From Microvelia longipes (lineage: Eukaryota; Arthropoda; Insecta; Hemiptera; Veliidae): 64,000 bases of DNA. The notes beneath the pieces were generated by a model, which had not been told where the DNA came from, did no database searches, and saw only the letters and a program-made list of their open reading frames with translations. A program made the translations under genes and the position numbers. The stretch covers positions 44,471,414 through 44,535,413 of the forward strand of contig JACMZG010001914.1 in NCBI GenBank assembly GCA_018340805.1, in the 5' to 3' direction. Positions 51,701 to 63,700 of this stretch are shown piece after piece (the first letter of the stretch is position 1; every line of letters begins with the position of its first letter).

Positions 51701-54700
51701 ACTAGAGAGTCTTCTTGAAGATCTGGTGACTAGAGAGTCTTCTTGAAGATCTGGTGACTAGAGATCTCTTGAGAAATCTGGTGACTTGAAGATCTTTCTT
51801 GAACTAAGATTTCTCTTGAAGAACTGGTGACTAGAGAGTCTTTTTGAAGAACTGGTGAGAGTCTTCTTGAAGAACTGGTAGCTAGAGAGTCTTCTTGAAG
51901 ACCTTGTGACTAGAGAGTCTTGTTGTAGCTGCCTTGAGTCCTTTACTGCTACAGAAGAGTTTGTCAACTCCTACTCTTCATCGTTGCGTTGTTATGTTAT
52001 CAAAGAGTGGATGACTTCACTTACCTACATCTCTTGCATGTCTCCTCATTAAACAAAAATTAAATACTAAAAATCAATGCTATAATCAATCCAATTGTAA
52101 ACGCTTGCTAATATTTGCAGGATATCAGCAGTTGAGAGTGGTGCTAGTCAATCCAAATCCTGTCATGGTCTCCATCTAGAAAATCGTCCCATCTGTCTCC
52201 TAGCACCTCTATGAATTTTGAAAATTACGATGTACCGAGGAAATTAGCCATTCAGTTAAAGGTAATGATTGGTTTATATTTTCCGATATCCCTACTCCTC
52301 TACAAGGAGGGATAACTAATGAACGTTCTTGTTTCAGCGCCAGAAGTGCCTGTATGAAAGTTCACTGAACTCTCTAATCACTGCTGGCTGTTTGGCCACT
52401 ACTTTTTCATTATTTATTTATAATTCATTTATTTATTTATTGTAGAGCTTAATAATCATCATTAGCTCCACGCAACTCATGTAATAATACCAAAGCAAGA
52501 TAAACAACATAAAGGTAGAGGTATTTATTATAAAATTAATTATTCATTTATTCTGTAGGTATATAGAACAAGTGTTGCATTTGTTCTAAAAATCAGACAC
52601 CAGGATTTTTTATTTAATAAAATATGTCATCAGTGACTCAGCAAGCACAGAAACAAATTTTGACGAATTTTAAATGTAGCGGGCCTGTAGTACTATGTAT
52701 GGCAAAGGTAACGAATGTGCCAAGTATCATCTCATTTAAAGCATTATAGAAAGCTGCGATTTTTATAGAATGTACACATTTACATGTTTTTTAAAATAAA
52801 AAAAAAGTGCAATTGAGTTGAAATTGGGTTTTAGTGTCTCTTTTTGTAACAAATGTTTATAACTTTATTGTAATAAATAATACATTAATAAGTACCCTAA
52901 GTAAGTTTCATCTCAAAAAGGGTTGTATATCTACAGTTTTTTGTCGGGTTACAAGTGTTGAACAGCATTTAGAGAGGTCAATAGCTGGATGGGTGACCGC
53001 TGGGAATAGATCACATGTGTTTAATGTTTAAGGACAAGGAAAGTGAGTCTAAAGACGTATTGAAATATAAATTAGGTGTTTTTTATTTATTTATATACTA
53101 AAGATGAGCGAAGCAACTCGGAAGTGGTGATGATAAGGTACCGAATCTGATTTTGGTTGACGCTGGGATCCGTGGTGCAGCAGCGGAAAAAAGTGGTACA
53201 TTTCAATATTTTTATGATTTTGTGTGCGCCTGCAGGTTTTTTGGTAGACTAACTACGCAATACAGTTGTGTATTCCCTATATTGCCGCTGCACCACGAAT
53301 CCCAGCATCAACCCTGATTTTTGTTTTATTATTGTGTTATGTTGCAGAATGAAACCTCAACGGGTGTGGAGTGAGATGGGAGAATACTATGACATACCAA
53401 AGAAAATTCGAGACAACATGTGTTGTCACAACGATCGATTGTCTCCTTCCAACCATACTTGCTCTACTTCCACTGCTGTTTATATCAACAAAACAACTTG
53501 CCTGCATAGGTAACTATTCTAGAGAATGTCTAAGAACATATAAACTACTATAGAGTACTTATAACTATTTCTTGGTTTTATTGGTAGTTGGGTTTTGTGT
53601 TGTTAAGCTTAAAATTATCTGTATCTTGACATAACATTCAAATGTGTGTGAATGGAGTCTATAATAATTATAAAGTAAAATAATCATCTCCTGATTGTTT
53701 TACGCCGCTTATCAATGTGTTACTGCGAGGGCCGCACCATACACCAACCAGTATGTGTCTTGTTACGAGCCTGCTCACTCTATCTTAATTTTGTTTAACT
53801 AATAATTCTATCTTTTATTCTTTGCTCAACGGTAAATTTATTTTATTAATTATTTTAACTACATTTCTGTTCTTATTTTTATACTTTGTATTTTTATTTA
53901 TTTTTTTCTTTCTAGTAGGGTTTTTAAATTGTTTTGTCTTATTTTGTTTAATAGGCACTGAATGATGACCTCTTGTTAGGTCGAAAGCGCTCGCTTTATC
54001 GTAAATAAATATCTTAAACTGTGGAGAGACTTTCTATTCTTTTCGTTCCTTAAGCATTCTGATACAAAACTGTTTTATAGTAAAGCTTAACACTTTACTA
54101 GAGGTCATCATCAGTGCTAAACCATAGTCAAGAGAAAGAGAACGAGTCTTTACAAGCTACTGTTAGATATCTTGAAATGTTACCACGAGGATCCATCTAC
54201 TGGAGCTCATCTAGGAGCTACTAAAACTTTGAATAAAATAAACTAATTTTAATCATTGGGATAGTATAAAAAATGACGTCAATGACTATATTAAAAAAAT
54301 GTAATAGCTGTCAGAAAACAAAATCTAAACCACAGCACCTCATGGTAACTAAAACCTATAGAAGTGGTATCTGGTCAACCATGGCAACATGCTATTATTG
54401 ATTACTTGGGACCGCTTCCTAATTCTAGAGGAAAGAAATATATCCTCATAGCATCTTGTACAGCTACTAAATTTGTTTTTGCCAGAGCGTATGCAACTGC
54501 AGATGCTCGATCCACAGCCAAATTTATATTTGATCTCATTACTTCATTTGGTTGCCCATCTAAAATATCAAGTGATAGGGGAACTCATTTTTTAAATGAA
54601 AGTATTAAACAGTTAACTTCAGGCCTAGGCATTAAGCAATTGTTCAGTACTGCTTACAGACCTCAAACTCAAGGTCTTACTGAAAGATTCAATGCTACAT

Positions 54701-57700
54701 TGATTACTATGCTTAGACATTATATTATGAAAAAGAGAATAATTGGTATGCTTATTTACCTTCTCTTATTCATGCTTATAATGTAAGTCCTCATAAAGTT
54801 GGGTATTCCCCATTTTTTATTCATTGGATATGATCCTAAAAGTCCTATTGACTTATGTTTATTACCGAATCACACTGATCAAAATATTTTAAATCAAATT
54901 AAAATTTTACATGAAGTACGTTCTAAAGTTCCTCAATTAATCAATACAGCTCAAGCTGATTATAAAAAGTGTTACGATAATAAAAGAAAAGATGTAAAGT
55001 TTACTCCTGGTGATCTGGTGCTGATTAAAAACTTAGCTCCAGTCAGGTAAATCTCAAAAATTTTACCTAAGTACCTTGGACCTTATACTGTAATATCACA
55101 AATTAATGACCTTAATTATATAAATTTTGATTAATAGAAAAGGCAAGAAGTACAGATACTATTCATGTAGATAGGATTAAGACAAATAATTGTGCGAGAG
55201 ACAGAACAGTTCCCAGATGTGCATCTGCATTTGCTTGTTACATTTCCTAGGTGTCTCTCGCACAATTATATTGTGTCAACTATTCATGTTTTGCAAACTC
55301 GGTAGTATCAAATGATAATGTTTTTTGCTTGCCATGCATGATGGCGGTAAGAGAGCACCGCTCGTCTCTGGTAAGTACTTCACATTATTTCTTTCGGAAT
55401 TAATTGAAGGTCAGAGTGAGTTCAGGCTCTGTCGGCGCCTGATGAGTTAGACGTAACGAAACAGAGTGGGACATGAATTATGTCGAGCCATCAATGATGA
55501 CGAATGTTGAATGATGGAACAGTTCCAGATGTAGCATTGCATTTTGCTTGTTACATTCCTAGGTGTCTCTCGCACAATTATATTGTGTAACTATTCATTT
55601 TTTGCAAACTCGGTAGTATCAAATTGATATATGTTTTTGCTTGCCATGCATGATGGCGTAAGAGAGCACCGCTCGTCTCTGGTAAGTACTTCACATTAAT
55701 ATTCTTCGGAATTAATTGAAGTCAGAGTGAGTTCAGGCTCTGTCGGCGCCCTGATGAGTTAGACGTAACGAACAGAGTGGGACATGACATTATGTCGAGC
55801 CATCAATGATGACGAATGTTGATGATGGAACAGTTCCCAGATGTAGCATTGCATTTTGCTTGTTACATTCATGTCTCTCGCACAATTATATTGTGTCAAC
55901 TATTCATGTTTTGCAAAACTCGGTAGTATCAATGATATATGTTTTGCTTGCCATCATGATGGCGTAAGAGAGCACCGCTCGTCTCTGGTAAGTACTTCAC
56001 ATTATATTCTTCGGAATTAATTGAAGGTCAGAGTGAGTTCAGGCTCTGTCGCGCCCTGATGAGTTAGACGTAACGAAACAGAGTGGGACATGACATTATG
56101 TCGAGCCATCAATGATGACGAATGTTGAATATGGAACAGTCCCAGATGTAGCATTGCATTTTGCTTGTTACATTTCCTAGGTGTCTCTCGCACAATTATA
56201 TGTGTCAACTATTCATGTTTTGCAAAACTCGGTAGTATCAAATGATATAGGATTAGAAATTTCAAAATTTAGATATTATATTTCACCTTTTAATCTCTAA
56301 TCTTATACTGTATGGCGGTTCGTAGTTGAATGTAATCACGTGACCTGTTGGGTGTGGATAGCGGCCGTATTCCATTCCTTGACTGGTTGCCTCTGATTGC
56401 CCTCAATGGCGAACGTCATTTTATTATATTTCTCTGTTAACTTTCTTTCATTATAACTTCTATATTTTCTTAATCCTATTAGACTTAATTTTTATCTTTG
56501 TTTAATTTTTGTTTTTTTTAAACATGCATTTAATAAAAATTAATCTAATAAAAGTTTCCTTGTTTTTATACTTATATGATTAACTGAAACTGATTTGTTT
56601 TTATATATTTAAATTGTGTGATACTACCTTACTATGTATTCTACTTATGTAAATTCTAATAATATTAAGTAATATATTACTGCTGCTACATTTCGCTCAA
56701 TCTTTAATGACATCTCTTTCAATTTATTAGCCAACAGTCTTGGCGCTTGTTCGTCCCTCTTAGGTCATTTATTACATAGTTATACTTTCTCAAATTATTC
56801 TGCAACCTGAAGGAACCTCAAAGCAGAGCCTCAAACAAAAATAAACCTCAAACGAGACTGTCATCTTTCGTTTGATGTGAGACAAGCTAACGAGGAATCT
56901 GGCTTTCTACATATCCACACTCTACACTGCTTTAAGCCTTTTCAACTTTAAAGTGAGTGAAGCAATTCGATTCAGCCATCTCCAGTAATCATCAGTTACA
57001 ACCTTCGCTACAAGTTCGCTACGTGATGATTCTTAAGCGGCTTCGTCTAATGATGCTTGCCGTCATCAAGTTTAAGTTTTTTGGAAACTCGGACGAGTTT
57101 TTTCCAACAGATGGAGATTCAGGAGTATTAACACACTACCTAACACTACTCTATAGTTCAGACTTAATTAAGTTCTGTTTTGTTGAGCTACTTATTTTAT
57201 TATTAAAATGTGTATTAATTAAATTATAAAATTATTTAATTATATTAAAATACCTATTAAACAAATAAGACAACAAATTTAAAAACCCTACTAAAACAAA
57301 AATAAATAATAAAAATTCAAACGTATACAAATAAAGAAGAAATGTAGTTAAAATAATTAATAAAATAATTTACCGTTGAGCAGAGAATAAAAGATAGAAT
57401 ATTAGTTAAACAAAATTAAGATAGAGTTTGAGCAGGCTTTGTAATAAGATTATAATTATATACATAAATTATAAATAATATGTTATAAAATAACTTAATT
57501 ATTTAGTATAATAAGGTTAAATTGGAGCTGAAAATAATAGTAAGAAATGGCATATTATCTGGTTATACGGAGACTTAAAACTTTATTTGATGTTATGTTC
57601 CATTACATGTGCTGCTTGGTTATGAAAATATAACTAAGTTTTTTTAATAACTAACAGATCTCTTCACAGTATAGTTATTTGTTGTATCGTCAAAGCAGAT

Positions 57701-60700
57701 TCAATCTGGAAAGAAGCCATTGCCAGAGCAAACCCCTTGTAAAGCAACAAGTTTCTGAATAGCCAAGTGTTTTCTTCTTATAGCTGTAATATAGCAATAG
57801 TAAGTAGTGATAGTAATATGGGGGAGTGGTAGTAACTACCAGGCAAGTAGGGCCACGTTGTTGGGCACTTTTTGCCAGCTCCCTAAATAGTGTTCTACTC
57901 CTTTTAATTTCAAGAATAGGTATATTTCATCTAATCTAGACAGAAGAGCCGTAAATTTCTATGGTTCCTCTCATGCCTTTTCAAGCAATCATACATATTT
58001 TCCCTGACTCTTATAGTCTAGTGAAAACTGGGAACAACACGTGCTCTCACTGTTAAATCAAACCTCCACACACTTTAAACTTTAAACAAGGCAGAAACAG
58101 TATAGTATTATAATGAATCTACAATGAGGGTCCTAAATTTTGCTTATACCCAGTTTCATTTAGGGTAAGGGATCTTTAACAAGTACCTGACAACACACAG
58201 GCTCGAGACTATCGGCTTTATGTCCCTTCTGAAGAACGTGGTACGCAGAATTTTTATCCCTCTCATAAAAATCCTAGAGGCCCGTGCTGGGATTTAACCC
58301 ATAAATAAAGTATTGTTATGTGTATTGGCTGCGTACCTTAACCACTACACCACGGGTGACTCGTTAATATAGCTATATTATATATGACAAAAAACTTTAT
58401 AGGGACCTCTATTTTAAATATTCAAGCTTTTGAGGAGGAATAGGTCCTAATTAATAAAAAAAAACTAATTTTGCCGAGCTTTCTATATAATTTTTATCTT
58501 TTTTAAGGCTTAACATAGGTTTAACATAAACGTTGTTGTCCAAACATCTATTTGTTAGTAACCATGTAACTGTTTTTGTTATTATTTAATATGTTAAGCC
58601 TTGAAAAAGATAAAATTATATCGAAAGCTCGGCAAAATTAGTTTTTTTTTATTAATTAGGACCTATTCCTCCTCAAAAGCTTGAATATATATTATATATC
58701 TATATCATATAGTTATTGCATTTTTTAATCTAATTTGTAATGTCCTCTTTTTGTATTATTTCATTAGTTGGTACTGATGATGGCTTATTAAAAGGACATT
58801 AATTAAAATATAAATTCAAAAGTTTATTAAGTTTAATTATCAAAACATCATGTTCAGGAGTTTTCAGTTTAATTTGCCAAATACTTCATACAAATTAATG
58901 TAATGTTTTTGTAATTTATGTAGAAAATTTTTAATTGTGTAGTTCATGTTGCAGTTGCTGTCATCACCACATGTGCCCTTGCATGAGGAAAGTCATGACC
59001 TCGCCCACAGCACAGATGAAATGCTCTTGCTTTCTTAATAAATGCCAAGTAAGCATGTTTATGAATAATTGGTCATTTTATTTTCCTTATTTGTCTCTGG
59101 AGTTAGAGCTTATTATATTGAACCAATAATTACACGTTTTATGTAACAAAAGGAACTAAAATAAAGAGGAACAGTGGCGTAGCCAGGGTAGGGCTGAGGG
59201 GGCTTCAGCCCCCCCCCCCTCCCCCGAAATTTTTACTTAACCTAAACCCGCAATAAATGTGTGAAAAAAATAAATCTAAAAAAATCCTAAAAAATATATG
59301 AAAATAATAAATTACATAACATAAATTTTTAGCAATAAACTTATAATATAAATATCATAATATATAAAAAATATACAATGAAACTGAAGGATATAAAAAT
59401 AATTTGAAAACATTGAACAATATACAAATATATATATATATATATATATTAACAAGCAACTACCACTTACTCAACCGACCGATAATATATAATATAATTT
59501 TCTCCACAGCTCAACTCAGGTAATCGGTCAGTAAATAAAGACAAATTTCACTTAAGCCGACGTTTCGGTAACTTTATTACGCTACCATCATTCAGGGCGA
59601 ACTAAAACACAAATTACATAGACTATAAGTAACACAGTAAAATAAATACAGAGAATAAATCATGAATAACAGAAAGAGAAAGAAATAAGCTTACGTAATA
59701 ACTAGAAAAATATAAATTATAACATCACTATCAATTACAAGAAAAATAAATGAAAATTAACAAGAAAATATAAAATTTGACAGGTGAGAAGTGCGCCGCT
59801 AGGTGGTGAAAGCTTGAACTAAAATTTAAAGATGTCGGACGGTTTTGAACGGGCCATAAGAGTAAACACTAAACCAACTGTAAAAGATGTTTATATGGTT
59901 CGCTGATTCAGAAACATCCGACCTATTGTTCATCGCATTATGATTCTGGTTGATGTAAAGCATCTCTAGAATTTCCTCTTCTGTGTGTTTTGTTCCGCGC
60001 GCAAAACTTTTACTTTATCTGGCTCTAAATTTGCTCTATGTTCAAGATCAGTACAGTGACCTGCCAGGGCTGTATTAGCACGATCTCCTCTGTCAATGGC
60101 GTTCTTATGGCTATTTTTGCGGGTGGCGTATGTGGTGGATGTTTCACCAATATATACCTTATTGCAATCCCGGCAGCCAATTTGGTATATAATATTAGAT
60201 CTCTTGGAGACAGGTGTTTGGTCCTTAGTCCTCGTAAAAAGGTTACCAACTTTTCTGATTGAATACTTCGCGTAAGCCGTATTAGGTGTTGAGCATCTAA
60301 GTACTCCCACAAGCTTCTCGGTTAGACCTTTAATATACGGTACTTTGGCGTAACTAGTAGGGAGGGGTCTAGGTGGGACAGCATGGTTCATATTCTCATT
60401 AACGCGACGCAGTAAGGAATCGATCGTTCTTGTTGGGTACCCGTTTTTATTAAGAGCTGCCCTGATTTCTTTCCTGCCTTCAGCTACATATTCTGGACTG
60501 CTCATATCATGAACTCTCTTTATAAAATTTGGCAACATTTAATTTCATGGATGGAGGGTGTTGAGAAGCAAAATGAAGGATTCTCCCAGAGTTTGTTGGT
60601 TTTTTATACCATTTGGTGGATAATGTGCCGTCCTCATTTTTTATATTAGCATATCCAGAAAAGGTAGAGAATTATCTTTAGGTAACTCGATAGTAAACTT

Positions 60701-63700
60701 GATTCTCTCATGGTAACTATTGAAAGTATCCAGGACTTGGTCTATGAGATGTATAGGTAGGCAGAGGATCATGTCATCCACGTATATCTTGCATAGTCTA
60801 ACCTGTAGTTGTAAGGAGTTAAAAGAAGTAGATATTACGTCCTCCATTAACAGACTTGCTAAACTGTTAGACATAGGACTACCCATAGGACATCCATAGA
60901 TTTGTTTGTAAAAATTCCCTTGAAATCTAAAATACCTAGTTGCACTAGTAAACTCCAAAATTTCAATGAACAGGTCAATAGGAATGTTTGTGAAGTTATT
61001 AATTTCATCCCAACGTCGACGTATGATTAAGATTACAGCCTCAATAGGCACATTAGTAAATAACGAAACTACATCTAAAGAAAGGAGCGTCTCGTTAGGT
61101 TGAACTGAAGTGCTTAAAATGGCTTCCCTAGCTGATAAAGAATTAGATAAAGAATTATTTTTACTAATTCATACCAACAAAAAGCTAATGGGTTTGTCAA
61201 ACAGCTTATAGAAGGTGGCCACGTAACGGCCTATGAAGGACAACGTCTAATGTGTCGTACTGCTACGGCTCCTTGTATTTATGGCTTACCAAAAATCCAT
61301 AAAGATGACGTACCATTAAGGCCCATAGTATGCTTTATTAACAGCCCCTCCTACAATCTCGCTAAACTTATAAATAGTGTACTATCCAATGTAACAAACC
61401 ACGATTACAATCTGACTAATTCTTTATCTATATATGCTAATAATAAAAAATGAGGACGGCACATTATCCACCAAATGGTATAAAAAACCAACAAACTCTG
61501 GGAGAATCCTTCATTTTGCTTCTCAACACCCTCCATCCATGAAATTAAATGTTGCCAGAAATTTTATAAAGAGAGTTCATGATATGAGCAGTCCAGAATA
61601 TGTAGCTGAAGGCAGGAAAGAAATCAGGGCAGCTCTTAATAAAAACGGGTACCCAACAAGAACGATCGATTCCTTACTGCGTCGCGTTAATGAGAATATG
61701 AACCATGCTGTCCCACCTAGACCCCTCCCTACTAGTTACGCCAAAGTACCGTATATTAAAGGTCTAACCGAGAAGCTTGTGGGAGTACTTAGATGCTCAA
61801 CACCTAATACGGCTTACGCGAAGTATTCAATCAGAAAAGTTGGTAACCTTTTTACGAGGACTAAGGACCAAACACCTGTCTCCAAGAGATCTAATATTAT
61901 ATACCAAATTGGCTGCCGGGATTGCAATAAGGTATATATTGGTGAAACATCCACCACATACGCCACCCGCAAAAATAGCCATAAGAACGCCATTGACAGA
62001 GGAGATCGTGCTAATACAGCCCTGGCAGGTCACTGTACTGATCTTGAACATAGAGCAAATTTAGAGCCAGATAAAGTAAAAGTTTTGCGCGCGGAACAAA
62101 CACACAGAAGAGGAAAATTCTAGAGATGCTTTACATCAACCAGAATCATAATGCGATGAACAATAGGTCGGATGTTTCTAGAATCAGCGAACCATATAAC
62201 ATCTTTTACAGTTGGTTTAGTGTTTACTCTTATGGCCCGTTCAAAAACCGTCCGACATCTTAAATTTTAGTTCAAGCTTTCACCACCTAGCGGCGCACTT
62301 CTCACCTGTCAAATTTTATATTTTCTTGTTAATTTTCATTTATTTTTTCTTGTAATTGATAGTGATGTTATAATTTATATTTTTTCTAGTTATTCACGTA
62401 AGCTTATTTCTTTCTCTCTTCTGTTATTTCATGATTTATTCTTGTATTTATTTTACTGTGTTACTTATAGTCTATGTAATTTGTGTTTTAGTTCGCCCTG
62501 AATGATGGTAGCGTAATAAAGTTACCGAAACGTCGGCTTAAGTGAAATTTGTCTTTATTTACTGACCGATTACCTGAGTTGAGCTGTGGGGTCTGGGGAC
62601 ATTAAGCGTGTTAGATCTTAAAAGAGAAAACTCAAACTTTATACACTTCTCCAATACTTTTAAACTCTATACAGGACAAGTTGTCCCATGCTCATCTATT
62701 TTCCTTTAAAACAGTGGCGACACTTTTTTGCCTTTATGTCTCCCTGTGATGGAACATAACCCACTTCTCTAGGAGTAGGTTATTGTGTAAAGGTTTAGGT
62801 TGTCTTCTATAATGTTTCAAGCCCAGTAATGTAATGATCCTGCCAATTCATAGATGCTAGAATGGATTTATTGTGGGTTCTTGTGAATAAAAATCCTGGG
62901 GAAAAGTGGGAAAATATGTTGTCTCAAGGCTGTTCCAACTCTTCCTATTTTAAATGCTCCAAAGTATTTTGTCTGTTTTTGTTGAGACTTAATATTGCGT
63001 ACTTATTCTCAACAAAAAAATACTGAAGAGAATTGCTTAGAAACTCACTTATTGTTATTAATAAATGTAACAATTCTGGATTTGTGTGCACCCTGTTTGT
63101 TGCTGGGGGTTTCAAAATAGAAACTATGCACAATTCCACAATATCAAGTGAAAGCATGATAAGATACCAAGATTGACAATCCAAGACTAATTCAGAATTT
63201 AAAAAAATCAATAGTATGGATGATGAGGTACTATGTAGACATTACTAAATCACTCTGGTTTACTTCATATTCAAACTATATTTCGTATCTACCCTCGCAA
63301 CTTTCAGTAATACCTAGCTTGTAGAGGGTAGTCAGAGTTGATCATTGATTTATGTAAGGACATATGGGAGCCAACATCATCATTTGACTACATATGTTTT
63401 TCCAGATTTTGTCAGTTTTTTTTAAAAAAAGTTTTGTCAAAGAATAAATAAATTTATAAATTCTTTTTTCAGAGACTAGAGAACAATGATGCAATATATG
63501 CTGTGGTAGATTTATCAAAGAAAACCAAAAACAGATCGGAAAACTCTCAGCAAAAAGAAGAAGGGGTTAACTATGAAAATCTAGCTTTTGTCAAGTCCTG
63601 CGAATATTATGAGAATGTTAAAGACATCATTGTCTGGTGTCACGGCAGCAACTGCAAGAAATGCGATGAAAATGAACCCTGTTCTAAAGGTACAGGCTTG

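Larger units (their letters stand above)
53755..57445. mobile_element. 3.7-kb composite bounded by ~200-bp inverted repeats
   Basis: Left arm 53,755-53,955 (GAGCCTGCTCACTCTATCTT ... TTGTCTTATTTTGTTTAAT) recurs inverted at 57,240-57,445. Inside are a Penelope-type terminus (53,955-54,118), a Ty3/gypsy integrase relic, a satellite array and an unassigned part (56,250-57,240). No TSD was identified. Confidence 0.65.
59504..61160 (-). mobile_element. Penelope-like element, minus copy, 5'-truncated
   Basis: Contains, in reading order on the minus strand, the catalytic half of the reverse transcriptase, the linker and GIY-YIG endonuclease, and a terminal repeat-like end (59,504-59,600) with CCGACGTTTCGGTAACTTT. 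It begins at about 61,160, lacking everything before RT motif A. Its distal 1.15 kb is nearly identical to the plus copy. Confidence 0.93.
61165..62589 (+). mobile_element. Penelope-like element, plus copy, internally deleted
   Basis: Starts in the N-terminal RT region, jumps at about 61,433 over the catalytic RT part, and continues through the endonuclease to the terminal repeat-like end at 62,589. It is head to head with the minus copy, whose first bases meet it near 61,160. Confidence 0.93.

Noticed and set aside
60038..60262. 74-codon plus frame (and its twin at 61,827-62,051 minus)
   Set aside because: It is the antisense shadow of the Penelope endonuclease domain.
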